This document shows, piece after piece, positions 30,963 through 42,923 of a stretch of 64,000 nucleotides of DNA. This DNA is from Plasmopara viticola (taxonomy: Eukaryota; Oomycota; Peronosporomycetes; Peronosporales; Peronosporaceae). The stretch is from contig MBPM02000002.1 of the NCBI GenBank assembly GCA_001695595.3, positions 1-64,000 on the forward strand. Direction: 5' to 3'. Both the position numbers and the translations under genes were made by a program. A model generated the notes under the pieces. That model had not been told where the DNA came from. It did no database searches and was given only the letters and a program-made list of their open reading frames with translations. Each line of letters starts with the position of its first letter. The first letter of the stretch is position 1.

Positions 30963-33785
30963 TCATTCGTCCAGGCCCAAGCTTGTATGACAGATGTCAT
31001 TCTCCTTGGAGAAATAGCTCGTACAATTCTGCGCGAAACTTAGCTGCATGTCGCCTACCATACATGGACCCTTTCTCCATCCGCATTCCCAGCCCGATTT
31101 AAATCCATGCGTGATGATACTGTCACCGATTGCATCCGTCACGAGTGATGCAGTTCTTGGATCACGCACTGTAAGATCACCGATCCGCTGCATCTCGAGT
31201 GTACGCAAAACAGCATACGAGACAGCGTCCCGAGCAGATAGGTCGACATCGGACGAGCCGATCGTTGTTGGCGAATCTGCCCTTGAGTTGCTATCTTCAC
31301 GCCTGTAAGTGGCCCGAAGCAGACCGCTGGATCGATGACATTTTGTGTCGTCGCTGGTGCAATCTGATTGTGAGGCGAGCTCGTGATCGCTCCCATTTGG
31401 GACTACACTGACCGATTGCTCACTTGGCGTGATGAGCAGCGTTTGTCCACTTTCGATGCCCGAATACTCGTACACCTCATCGTGAAACAAGAGCTCACAG
31501 CGTACTCATCCGTGGCTGAGCCTAATCGCTCGCCGTGCAGCAGATTGAACTGAATATCGTTTGTGCGCTTCAACATATCGCCGCACAGCCTTCTCGATCA
31601 CTTCCACTGCCTTCACCAGCTTCTGGAGAGCAACACGATCGTGCGTGACCAACTGAACGACACAGTTGCGTAGCCCACCTTGGCTCGTTAAACCCGCGAC
31701 GGCTTGCGTCGGTGTTTTGCGGTCGTTTCCTTCTCGCAACCCACGCCAACAACAATTGCATTGCTCGGGCAAATTGCGTATCCAAGATGCTTTTGCCGTC
31801 TTGTATTTCAGTGTGCACGAAGCGAGTAACTTGAATCCCGAGAATGGCAGACACAAGCGGAAGCAGGAGTAGGATGAACGTGTTTTGGTAGGAAGAAGCA
31901 TTGTCGGACTGAAACCCGATCCTCTTGATGAGCGGCAAGTCATCCTACAGACGCATCACAATAGCTTCGATCACAGATGCCACGACATCTTTGTCTCTCT
32001 TCGGGTCGGCCATCGACAAGTGGTCGTAGTACAGCCGTTGGTCGACCGAGGCCTGACTCAAAGGATCCAAGACGAAGTATTGAACGAGTACTCATACCCC
32101 TCTTGCCATAATGATCTACCGTCTTCTCACGATGAAAGAGAGGCTCTAGCTTCATTTGAAGCCCACAATGATAGACGCTTCGTCTGGTGACCCTTGCTGG
32201 GTTCACTGCATCTTCATACCAGCAACGATGTGTGCTATGGCCTGTTGCTGGCTTACAACGCGAAGGCGATGCCCGAGAACACAGTCGTCGATCACGGTGA
32301 ACGCCGACGGGCGAACGGCAGCAGCCACGAGATGCGACTTCAGCCGTGTGTAAAATCGAAGGATATACGTGCAGTCCGCGCAGATGTCGGTCGTTCTGTG
32401 CTCAGCAGTGGCGGAGAGACCAAAATTGATATCATGAAGCGCACATCGTCGTTCTGCAGTCTTGATGCGTGCGTCGAAGCCGCACTTTAGATTAGCCGCG
32501 TTGAACTCCATCTCAACGAGCGGTTTCTCTTTCACCGAAGGGTCAGTGATCATTCGCTCAATCATGTACTTGAGAAGGTCGAACTGGTCATTCACCAGAA
32601 GCCCAACGACATGATCGACGGCTCTTCGCTCTTGAGCGTCACCAGCAGTCACAGCACTGGCGATGCGATAAAATATAGAGACCGAGGCAGTTTCATCATT
32701 CGGATGGCTGGTGAACGACTCGTGTTGTAAGATTCGAACAACGATGCTCGTTTGCGTCTGCGCATGATGGTAGTCAGAACCACTACCACGCCATTCACTC
32801 GAATTTCTTTACACCCCACAAAAGAAATGACACCGTGTCCGGGCAGAATATGGAGGCGAGTACTACATCGACGATGCTTGGGGTTAGGCGCTGGACGGTT
32901 CGAGGTGTTCGATCAAGACTGAGGCTACTGGTAAGCTATTCGAGATCTTGTTGAGCTTTTAAAAACGACCCTGGGGCCAACTTCGGTACTGGCACAACCT
33001 CGCGAAGTTGGGGAATCGTATCGCGTGGAACACAGGAAAGACACGCATGCAGGACTCGCTTCTCCGTGGATCCTTTCTTGGCCGATTCATTGCACCGCGC
33101 AATTGTCTCGAGAAGTGCGACCTGGGCATCGCCCTCAGGGTCCCGCAAGCCACCAACAGCAGACGTGATCTGCCTCAATAATGCACCTCCTGCTTCCTCC
33201 TTGCCCCCACACAGCGCCACGCAGAATTCTTTTGCTGCACGAGCTGCGGTCTTGATGACCAATCGCTTGGCCGTGTCAAGCCCACCGATCCAAGACGATG
33301 GATTTTCGCGAGTTTCAGCTGTGGCTGATGGCTTTTGGCGAATCACTGAGAAGCCTCAAAACGTCGCCAGGCGTTTTGAGAGACGTGAATATGGGTGTGG
33401 GCTCAGGAAGCGATACCGGCAAAGAGTACTTTCCTGTCTGGGGATGGATGTGCTTGAGCTTGAGTGGTGACTCAAAGAGGTCGCCATCCACGTAGTCGAC
33501 ACACGAGCGTCTCGGGCGCTTGCTCTCGAGAACATTCTTCGATGGGCCGTGTTGGCCTCTCTTTCGCGCCATCTTGACAGCTACGGGGACGCCGTCGTGG
33601 TCGCATCCGCAACGCTTGCACTCGCCACACACGGGGCACCGCCCATTCTTGTGAGTACAGCTGGGCGGCGCCATCGCGCTGAGCGGCTTGTCCGCTGTTG
33701 CTAAGTCGGGAGAGGAAGTGCGTCGCGCCGCGCGCCGCACGCGATCCGGGTCAATTTGAATGGCAAATATCCGGCGCGAAGCCAC
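30963..33785 (-). pseudogene. Broken DDE-type transposase-like gene
   Basis: Read on the - strand from the right repeat inward, the segments follow in order but in shifting frames with stops. First comes a Cys-rich N-terminus (GRCPVCGECKRCGCDHD, about 33645-33595). Next is a segment with CADCTYILRFYTRLKSH (32203-32652). Then follow KTVDHYGKRGMS (about 32110), GFQSDNASSYQNTFILL (about 31910) and HTEIQDGKSILDTQFARAM (about 31810), then a C-terminal tail to 30963. The spaced DHYGK / SDNA / QDGKS-LD acidic motifs resemble the catalytic core of DDE transposases found in many eukaryotic genomes. I cannot name the superfamily. At least four frame breaks make it inactive. Confidence 0.6.
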
Positions 33786-34028
33786 AAACCGATTCTAATC
33801 GTTAATATGCCTGTGTTTTGAGACTTTTCATGTTGATGGAGCATGTCATCGAGCACCCAGATGTCGCACAGAAATGGAGCGATAGCTTTAAAGTAAAATA
33901 TGCGTTAGACTCATTAGTCGCAGCCGCATCAGTGGTGCATTGATGTGGTGGTTTTAAGCTTCTGCCGATTTCACGAATCGGTGACTACCCCCCGTTTTCG
34001 GTACAGTTGACTCCGAAAATCACTGTTA

Positions 34029-35125
34029 AAAAGTACAGCTGCGGCGTTAAGTATAATCAGCCAAATTTTGATGAGGCTCTGTTGCCTGAGGGGAAGTTAT
34101 GAGCGGCAGCTAAGAGGACAAGTATTGTCTGCCGATGTGCGATCAAGTCGTCCTACGACTCTACGCAAGCATCTGGTACATTGAAAAGTTTGCGATGAGA
34201 ATTTTAAAGCTTTGCTAGGAGATTTTGTGCAAACGAGATTTGGAGACGTTGATGATGTCAGCTTATGTGTGTGCCATGGCACAATTGCAATGACCTTGGC
34301 ATCATGGAAATATGTGAGATAGAAGGACTTTATACAAAAGAGTGAAATACAAGAAGGAAGTGATGTGCATTGCGATTGGAGCGGAATTCCCGATTGAGTT
34401 GTGTACCAAAATTAGGATCAAAATGAGTGGCTATCAACAAGACCTCCAATTTCGTGAGCTAACTATGGAGATGTGTTTGATTTCAAGAAGGATTAACTCG
34501 TCTTCAATTATCTTGAGTTGCCCTGCGATTTTAAGAGCTCTACCTCGTCAATTCGCGTAGCCTGTCATTGCCAAAGCATAGTGAAGCTAAGAAAAGGTGA
34601 CGCAGCCTTAGCGGCATCTCTTAACTGACTGTCTAGGCAGAAGGCCATCCGCTGAGTAACCGGTGCGCTTGCTTTAAATCTTTTTAAAATGCTCGAGGTT
34701 TGAAGTGCTGGTCTAATGCCAATCTTAAGGCATCTATTGGAGCAAGTCGCACCTCCGTTGAGTCGACCTTAAAATTTTAATACTCGAAGCCTGAACAGGA
34801 CGACCAGGGCTTGTATCAATCGAAATGAGTTGGATGTTCGCCAGCGAGGAATTTACAGGTGTTAAGACCAGATGACGACAAATCGATGGTTGGGCTTTAT
34901 GGAGCAGCGAGATACCTAAAGAGTGTCAGTTTTGGTCATATAGCGCATACAGGCGGCGGGTGCACTAGCGAAAGTCGGCAGTTGACCTGATCGGTTGGAT
35001 GTGATCGGCAGCCTAGGATTAATAAGAACCTTAAAGTTGGATTTTTGATGTTACTACGAGGTTCCATTGTATTAAGTGCTAATTGCTTTTGACAAACATG
35101 TAAGTTGCTGACCATTCTTTTGCTG
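34029..35125. other. No gene recognised
   Basis: Spacer between the transposon and the TPR gene. Short ORFs only; none shows a recognised motif. Confidence 0.5.
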
Positions 35126-37421
35126 CTATTTACACTCCTGATTCAACTCTGGATCCATACCATCGTTAGTGTCTTCCATGAGAGTTGCGATGGCCAAGTC
35201 GACAGAATTACTTGTCGCCTGTAATTGCTGAAGCCAGCGACTACTGTAGCTTAAGCACAATTTTGCCAGTCGCTGAGCATTTGAAGAAGATACGCTTGCT
35301 GCTTCAAAGTGGCGCATGTGTAGCTGCTCAACAGCCAGATTGTTATAGCACACTGCAGCAAGGCAAAGTTTCTGAGCCGAGCCAGTGCCAACTTCTTTTG
35401 AGGACGTCTCCTCCAATTTATTTTCTTCAATCATTTCAAGAATGCTGGCCATATATTTCATTGCCTGTGTATGCTTATGCTGGAATGAAAAAAGGTTCGC
35501 AATGTGAAGTCGACACTTGGCAAGGTGAGACCAGCTACTCTGTCTGCTGTGGATTTCGTGGGCTTTCATAATGTACTGAAGCCCCGCGTGAGCTTTGCGG
35601 CGTTTGTAGTAGTAATGTGCATACGTGTCATACAAATAAGCTAAAAGCTCCATTCGCAAGGAAGTGTTTACTAAAATGGAGTTGTCGATCAACTGTTCTG
35701 CCCGCTTCATCAGCTGCAAGCCAGCTGAAAACTTCCGGTAATCGATGCAGCGACTTGCAAAGGCATTGCAAGTCACGACAAGTTGCTTCCAAAGTTTTAT
35801 TTCCAGTTCATGAATTCCACGAGCACGAACCAGCGCGATTAACAACGACTCGAGGGTCTCAATACACTGCCCAAACTTCTTTTTTGCTTCCAATTGTCGA
35901 ATTTCTTCACATAATTGATGGTCACACATGGATACAGATGGAATTGGCGATTCTGCATTTTTGTAATGAGGTTGCAAGTGCGAAAGTCCGTCCGCTAGCG
36001 CACACCAAACCGCCTTTATAGCCCCTGTACCAGCGAACCAAATCGGTCGGGGAATTTTAGGCATGTTAATGATAACCTTGCCGTCATTTCGGAGCTGAGA
36101 TTGCTCCCATGAGCAGCAAATTGTTGCTGATGATGAAAAAGTGCGCTTATTTGAAGACTGAAGGGACTTTTTACCGATAGCAGGAAGCATATTTGGATTG
36201 TTTGATACCCGGTGCCTTTGTTGCCGCTGTTTCTCGTAATTGTCTTTCCGTATGCCAGACGTTTGGTCATCATTTTGGCTCGTTTCCGGGCCGTCAAACG
36301 ACGATTTATTGAGCGCTTTTGCTTTCACGGAGGTCGCATAAATTGTCAAGATTTGCCGTGCTAATTCATTCTCCCATTCATTGTCATTATCTGGTGCTTT
36401 TGCAGGAGGCTGCAAGAGCTCCAGATCACAACGAATATCATCGGCAGAAATTTTGTGGGTGTCGTTCTCGGAAATTGCGTCGTCTTTTGTAACCTTTACA
36501 AGTCCCAATGGCTCTTTGCCTTGCTGCTTGCTAGGCTGATTGCAATCAACGTTTTCCTTGTTTTCGTCCGCATGACCGATAAGTCTGCTTCGTGTAACAT
36601 TAGCATTAGCATGGCGTTGTCGTAATTTCTCTACAAAACCGTTTTTACCGTCCGTGATCGATTTATACTTCACTTCGTCAAGAAGCATTTTCGACCGGTC
36701 AAGGATGGCCAAGGTTCTAAGATCCACCTTTTTGCTAACAGCTGCGAAAGCAGCGTCAATTGGGTCAACGAAGTCTAAATAACTCTCGTCGGTCACATTA
36801 GTGTGAGATATTGCGTCTAAACCATTGGATCGAATATGTCCTCGTCTTTTTGCTCCAAAAAATCCTTTTGTCCGATAAGTGGATTTAAGTGGTGATTGTG
36901 ATATCGAAGTAATTAGCTGCTGACTTGTGATCACGTGTTCTTGATTATTTTTCTCGTGTTCTCGTTTGCTGCTAGGCTTTAATGAGACAAATTTGCTAGA
37001 CTCCACTTCTCGGCGACCTGAAGGCTTAAGCTTGTCACATTGAAAATGTTTGGCGCCTTCAGCTTTGCTGTTGCCCTTTAGATGAGGTGAGCTGTGCACT
37101 TGGGGATGATCGAGGCCGCTTTCAGCAAGAGAGAGAACAGACGACACGGGTTTTGCTGACACCAGATCTCTAAACGAGCTTGATCCAGATCCTACAGATT
37201 GCTGTATGCTCTTCAGAACTTGCTGAACGATCACTTCCCGCTGCTGATCGAGGAACGAGGTCTGTTCTTCTCTCATTGTCTAACCGAAGCACCAATGGTA
37301 AACCATAAGAAATTGTGTCAAGCACAAAAGTTGTTGCAATACATACCTGTATCAATTTCGTCACATCTTCCAGCGTCAACGGGGTCACACTCGAACTTGC
37401 CGTAATACTCATATCGCTCAT
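35126..37421 (-). CDS. TPR-repeat protein of unknown function
   Basis: Two exons: 37421-37347 (25 codons, ending LTLEDVTKLIQ) and 37279-35126, separated by a 67-bp GTATGT...TTAG intron in phase 0; total 742 residues. The N-terminal ~60 residues look helical/coiled (TMREEQTSFLDQQREVIVQQ). Residues ~65-450 are low-complexity and polar. The C-terminal ~250 residues form helical pairs of tetratricopeptide type, e.g. KFSAGLQLMKRAEQLID, HAGLQYIMKAHEIHS, HTQAMKYMASILEMIEE and AVCYNNLAVEQLHMRHFEAA. TPRs are protein-interaction scaffolds; the partner is not evident. It lies next to CEP76 on the same strand, which makes a centriole or flagellum role possible but unproven. Start chosen because exon 1 begins with ATG and splices cleanly. 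Confidence 0.8.
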
Positions 37422-37609
37422 TCTTCAAGTTACTTGGGCTTCGGCGCACTGTTAAAAGCTTTATTAATAGCAATATAAAAAGGATTCAGGACTACCTGAT
37501 AAAATGCGCACGTTTATTTTACTAAAATTAGAAAGAGCTGCATCTCGTGAATGTGTTTTACAAATGGTATAGGGATGATCATCCATTTTTAATGCTATTG
37601 TGCATCTAG

Positions 37610-37881
37610 TTTATGGAAAAGGTTGGGGTGACGCCCTCCTTCCAAGCGCGGTGGCTAAATGCTCGCGCGCTTCGGGCAGGTGCTCTCGGGCATCTGCAGG
37701 TCTCTAACGAGTCTCACCCTCGACGCGACGGTCTCCAGCACCAGAGCGCCACCTGGGCTCTTACCAAGTCACGAACGAGACTCGACGTATGCGGACACCA
37801 CTTTATGGCGTGGACTAGCCAGACTGAGCCTAGCACGTGCATAACTTGGCAACGCGATAACGTAATACAATACAAATACAA
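37610..37881 (+). mobile_element. Internally deleted LINE derivative
   Basis: Leader from gaaaaggttgg, then gggctcttaccaagtcac, then the LINE 3' end with an (acaat)n-like tail. Flanked by the 11-bp duplication tgtgcatctag (37599-37609 and 37882-37892). It separates the TPR gene promoter from the 3' end of CEP76. Confidence 0.85.
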
Positions 37882-38106
37882 TGTGCATCTAGCGCCACAC
37901 AATCTCAGAGATGAGCGGTGTTGAGATACTTCAAGTAGCCTTTCACTTTGTCTTCTCGAAAAAAGGAGCTGTAGAGCTCGATTTCAGCTCAGCCATTGCT
38001 CTTTATTGGTAAAGGGTGCTGCGACCGCCACTACGGACGCTTCAAAGTGCATAGTACCTTGGACACTCAATCCATGTCAAAATTATTCATTCGTCTTGAC
38101 CGATCA

Positions 38107-40491
38107 CTATTTAGGTTCGCTAGGATATGTCACAGCTAACATGACCCACGTAGCGACTGTATGTTCAGCATATGGAAAAGAACGAACAGCTATAGCAAAT
38201 TGGGCTAAACGAGCGTGAAGAGTCAAAAATTTTATGACTAGAGAGTTGGACGTCAGAGCATCGAAAGCTTCGTCTGGCGACTCGACGGTAAACATTAAGG
38301 GCACACCTTGGAAAGTGTGGCCTTCGTGGACAAAATTGGAAATAGCTTGTTGAAAGAAAATATTGTCGACCTGAGTAATTCCGTACAGACGCTCCATTTC
38401 GTACGAGTTCAGTGCTGGGAGAAGGTAGTAGCTCAATTCTTCGCTCCATCGTGTTACGAGACCGTCTGCTCTTCGACGAGACGTAATTGCTTGCTGCAAT
38501 GTTGTTGACCAATTCACCTCTTGCATAGAGGCCGAGATGACGTCGGGAGGCAGTATAGCAGTCGGTGGTTGTCCAAACGGTAGTGCATCGATAATGTTCT
38601 CGTCCATTCGTTTCCAGCACGTTTCGTCTTCAAAATCAAAGGAAGACTCTGAAAGTTTCCACGCTAGTGGCTGTAGGTTTGCAAAGAATCGACGATGATT
38701 AAAGAGACAATCAATGGCGCAGTAGCCTCGTCGTTTGGGAGCTCGAGTGTCATTCACACCAAAATTTTCGCCCGTCACTGCCTCCCACAAGAGGACATTC
38801 AGGCTATAGCAAATAAACAAAAAGCTTGTCAGCTTCTTCGGATATGACATTCGTGAAACAACATCGATAGATCACCTGCTATCACGCGTAAGTACCCAAA
38901 CATGGCCAACCTCCGCTGATGCTCGGTCTTCATAATTGCGTTGTGACCCTCGGGCAAAACGTGATGCACTTTTACTTGCAGAAATCGTGCCGATGCATAC
39001 GTATGCGTCGAGACCGCAACCTAAAAGTAGCGATGCAAGCAAAACCTGACAGAAAAATAATTGCAAAGTACGCAAATCAAACAAATACACATATTGTACC
39101 GCATGGTCTTTGGCGTCACCTTTTCGAACTGATAAAATCGCGGCGATAGATCGCCACATTTCATCACTTCCACCTCCGACAAGCGAGCTCGACTCATATG
39201 GGAGTAAGCTAACAAAGCGAACGGCTTCACTCGGGCTTCTTACAGCCATAGGAGCACGCAACGGCACAATAAATTTGCAAATCATACGATAACGACCTTC
39301 TTCGTCTTCGCCAAACAACTTGACGAGACGTTGCCGAGAGCCAATCTGTGCCAGTAGTTGCTCATGCTCATCCACTGAATCAAACCCATCGATTAATTTG
39401 TTTGGCGATTGTCGATTATCGTCATAGACTTCACTTCGAAATTCGTCCCACCATTGTTTCGCATACTTATAAAAGCAATGATTGCTCGCGTTGCGCTGGA
39501 GTGCTTCTTTATTGAGAAACGACCGAGCTTCGCGAGCAATAGTTGCAGTTCGTTTACAATTATACAGATCGGCTCGAAAATCTAAGATGCCAACGGGTTC
39601 TTTCATTTGACCAATAAGCTCAACAGGAAAGTGCACGAAGTCGAGAGTTGAGCACAAAGTTCTCCTCCAATCAAGACGATGAACAGCTACCAATTCGTGC
39701 GAAATCTCACGCCAATTGGCAGTACCGTTTTCACCTCTTTTAAGCAACTTTTTTGTGACTTTTATAAGGTCTAGTTGTACCGGTTCCTCTACGAGACAAA
39801 GCGCTTCCCACGGCGACACGACATCGACTACATGACTCGCTCCTCCTTGACTTCTTGCAGGACGAGATCTCTTTTTTTCCACACGAAAGCAAAAATGCGC
39901 ATCAAATGGAGGATCCACACAGCATTGAACATCGCGCGATTTTTGGCGCTGCTTTTGAAACGAGGCATTGACGCGATAAAATGCTATCACGCTGCCAACA
40001 GGATACATTTCGCCTTTCGGGCCACCGGCGTCTGTTTCTTCGTTTGTGCTTATATTTCCATCACTTTGTTCGAGGTCGAGTAACTGGTCGACAAAGGCCT
40101 TACCTCCGGACAGCCGCAAGTAAAGCACCACTTCTCGCTTATTTTCTAAATCAACGACGTCTTCATCACCATCCTTAACAACATTTTCACGTGTTTTCAA
40201 CTCGTCCGACCGAACGGATGCTAATAGTTGCTGAACAACTTCACTTTGTAAAATCTCGTGAATCAGATGTTCTTCTTTCGAGCGGACAGCTTCGTCATCA
40301 GTAAAATCTTTCTTCAACTTCGGTTGTCCTTCCCGGTCATCAAACGATATTTTTGCGTTCACCAATTCTCGGATCTGCTCGTAAATTCCTGGTTCATGTA
40401 GCTTAGCATCGATTACCGATCTTAAGGTCTGAACTTTGTCAAACGAACGATCATTGGCATTTGTCTCCTTTATGGGATCGACTTCCAGCAT
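38107..40491 (-). CDS. CEP76: CEP76-like centriolar protein
   Basis: Exon 1 40491-38876 and exon 2 38803-38107, with a 72-bp intron (GTGATC...ATAG), give 770 residues. About residues 115-220 match the CEP76 C2 module (VVLYLRLSGGKAFVDQLL; DPPFDAHFCFRV). The central part is the transglutaminase-like fold ending in LGCGLDAYVCIGT and GHVWVLTR (near 500-535). The join restores VLTRDSSLNVLLWEAVTGE, the conserved CEP76 segment. The C-terminus keeps the family patterns IDCLFNHRRFFANLQP, SYYLLPALNSYE and EGHTFQGVPL. In animals CEP76 restrains centriole reduplication; the transglutaminase-like fold is thought to be non-catalytic. It is longer than the human protein (659) because of the N-terminus. The donor is weak, but frame and conservation support it. 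Confidence 0.9.
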
Positions 40492-40589
40492 TATGCGAAG
40501 GAGCTTTTAGATATAGACCTCAGATCTGACCTTTGCTCGAGCGGTCGCCCGATAGCAAATTGACTAATCTAATTTATACATACATTAAG
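40492..40589. promoter_or_regulatory. 98-bp divergent promoter region
   Basis: Only 98 bp separate the start codons of CEP76 (-) and channel gene 1 (+). Both core promoters and 5' UTRs must fit here, or overlap the coding regions. No specific factor site was identified. Confidence 0.6.
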
Positions 40590-42725
40590 ATGGACTGCAA
40601 TGAAGCTAGTACGATGCCAAATATTGAAGAGCAACAATGCAATTCCTCCCATCTTGAACAAGCAGAAAGTAATATTTTGGACCGATTAAAAATAATCGAA
40701 CAGCGGCTTGATCAATTTCGAGCCGAGACAGAGAATTCACATCGAACGCTCTGTACTTTAACCACGCTATTGCAGCGACAGCTTCAGGTACAGCTTTGTG
40801 ACGTTATCGGCAATCCCTATAAATAGTTATTGACTGTTTGTATTCAGAACACCGCCTCCAAGAATGGAAAACGTAAGATCAACGAAAGCTATGCACGTCA
40901 AGGCTTTAATAATTTCGCTAAGGGTCCTATAACGGGTTCAATGGGTGGAATTGAAGTTTTGCGACTCGTGTCTCCCGAGATCCCGAAAGCGGTAAATAAC
41001 GCGCTGGACGCCTTCAATACTGCAGCCACAAAACCTGCAAATTTGACGGCACCGAAGACACCCATGAAAATGGATCTCACTTCTGTCTCTGAAACAGCGC
41101 ACGTTCTATCCGATACTAATTTTACTCCAGAATTCGATCAAGCACCCACGCCACTGCAGCGTCGTATCATGAAATGTGTGCATTTGAGCAAAATAAAAGC
41201 TCAAAAATTAATTTCGTCGGAGAGTGAAGAAAATCTTCGGCGATTCTCTGTCAGTTCCATGAATCTAACTCAAAGCGCGGGCACGGCGAAAAAACGTAAG
41301 AATAACATTTTTGACGCCAAATCACGAAGAGCCAGTGTTTCGCCCGAGCAAATTTTGTCAGCACGCAACCTTGAAGGAAACCTGAATCCGTATTCACTTC
41401 GCCACGACTCACGACACCGAATTGTCTGGGACATGCTTGTCATGGTGGTTGTTGTACTCGACATTGTATTCACGCCTTTGTCGCTGGGTTTTAATTATAA
41501 GTCAAAATTTCTCGATGGATACAATATCCTAGAGCCCGTAATTTTTGCTATAGACTTTTTCGTGCGGATGTTCTCGTCTTACATCGATGACCACGGTGAT
41601 CTTATCTCTGGCCCGAGGCGTACAGTGAAACATTATTTTGGCAGTTGCTGGGCAATTCCAGATTTTCTCAGTTGGTTTCCTTTTGACATCTTAGCAAATA
41701 TGACTCACGTCGACGCTATCGGGTTTACCAAAATTCTTCGACTAGCAAAAGTAAGCCATCTTGCCTATCGCCTTCATTCGACCAAGAAAGTAGGCGTTGT
41801 GCGTTTCGTGCTCCTGTTAGCTCTTGTGCTCGTCATTGCACATTTGTTGGCTTGTTTCTGGAGTCTCGTTGCTGTCGAGTGGAGAGCGCACTTAGATGAA
41901 GGATCATTTATGCCGAAGACACTATTCGAAGAGTACACTCTTTGCTGGTCGCTCGTCATTGGTTGCGTCAATGCTAGTCCTCCTACCATGTACTCACCCA
42001 TCGAATTAATTTCGGTTGCATGCTTTATGCTAGTGGGCAACATTCTCCAAGCTAGCGTCTTTGGAGCTGTGGCTGCACTCATTTCATCGATAGATGAAAA
42101 TGAAGCAGCCTTTAGCAAAAAAATTATCACAACGTCAGAACGGTGTCGATTTCTTGGTATTCCCGAAGATCTTGCAAAGCGGATTCGTGGATATTATGAA
42201 CATTTGTGGCGAGAAACAAAAAGTGTCAGCGCTGACGCCGACGCTTTTATTAACGAGTTATCCCCTGCTTTAATTTGTGAAGTTAAATTTCAACTTTTTC
42301 GCGATATGCTCCGACGCATTCCTTTTTTGTCGGCAAAAACTTTGGCCCCCGCTGTCATTGAGATGCTAGTTATGCAACTACGAACGGTTATATACATGCA
42401 AGACGATGTGCTGATTCGGAAAGGGGAATTCGGAGACTGGATGGGATTCATCGGATCCAAAGGAAGTGTCGGTGTATTAGATCCGGACTCAGAAAGTTGC
42501 AAAGTTTTATGTATTCTTCGAAAAGGCGACTATTTTGGGGAGATGGCTCTACTCCAGTATACCAAGCGATCAGCGACGACTGTGGCACTGACGTGGGTGC
42601 AGATCCATGTGCTTTGTCGTCAAGATCTAGACAATGTAAAAGAAACGTACCCGATTCAAGCGGAAATTCTCGAAAAAGAAATTACCAAGTATAAATACAT
42701 GACGTCGGGGACCGAGCGGTGGTAA
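40590..42725 (+). CDS. Voltage/cyclic-nucleotide-type ion channel, paralogue 1
   Basis: Exons 40590-40787 (66 codons) and 40848-42725, phase-0 intron of 60 bp; 691 residues. Six membrane segments lie between about residues 256 and 480. S4 has basic residues every third position (K361, R364, K367, H370; GFTKILRLAKVSHLAYR). The C-linker (SERCRFLGIPEDLAKRIRGYY) leads to a cyclic-nucleotide-binding domain at ~560-660, with the phosphate-binding cassette GDYFGEMALLQYTKRSATT including the conserved Glu and Arg. The pore helix region (~426-448) reads SLVIGCVNASPP where K+ channels have T-V-G-Y-G, so K+ selectivity is not expected. Exon 1 is coiled-coil-like. ATG at 40590 chosen; the upstream in-frame extension has no ATG. 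Confidence 0.9.
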
Positions 42726-42923
42726 TCTTAATTTTAAGGCTAGACGAATCATATTAAAATAGATTAAAAATTACTACCTTTGAGAAATAACTGTCCGTCT
42801 CACAGCTCTGTGAACTGCATCCATTTTCGCTCTACGTTCTCGATTGCTCTTAACTTAAACCCTCGAAGTCGTTTTTGTCATTGCAGCATTAGTGGCTGCT
42901 GTGTCCCAGGCACTAGAAGCACA

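Larger units (their letters stand above)
27324..34028 (-). mobile_element. Decayed DNA transposon with terminal inverted repeats
   Basis: The left end 27324-27352 and the reverse complement of the right end 34000-34028 match at 26 of 29 positions (taactgtggttttctgag against taacagtgattttcggag, then tcaactgtacc in both). Similarity continues weakly inward through a gggtag/gtga block. Between them, on the - strand, lies a broken transposase starting close to the right repeat. The span also contains a LINE copy inside the left repeat, a second LINE derivative, and a broken LRR/IQ gene. I could not define a target-site duplication. Superfamily not assigned. Confidence 0.7.

Noticed and set aside
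40533..40589. N-terminal extension of channel 1
   Set aside because: The frame begins with TTG and overlaps the divergent promoter; the first ATG is at 40590.
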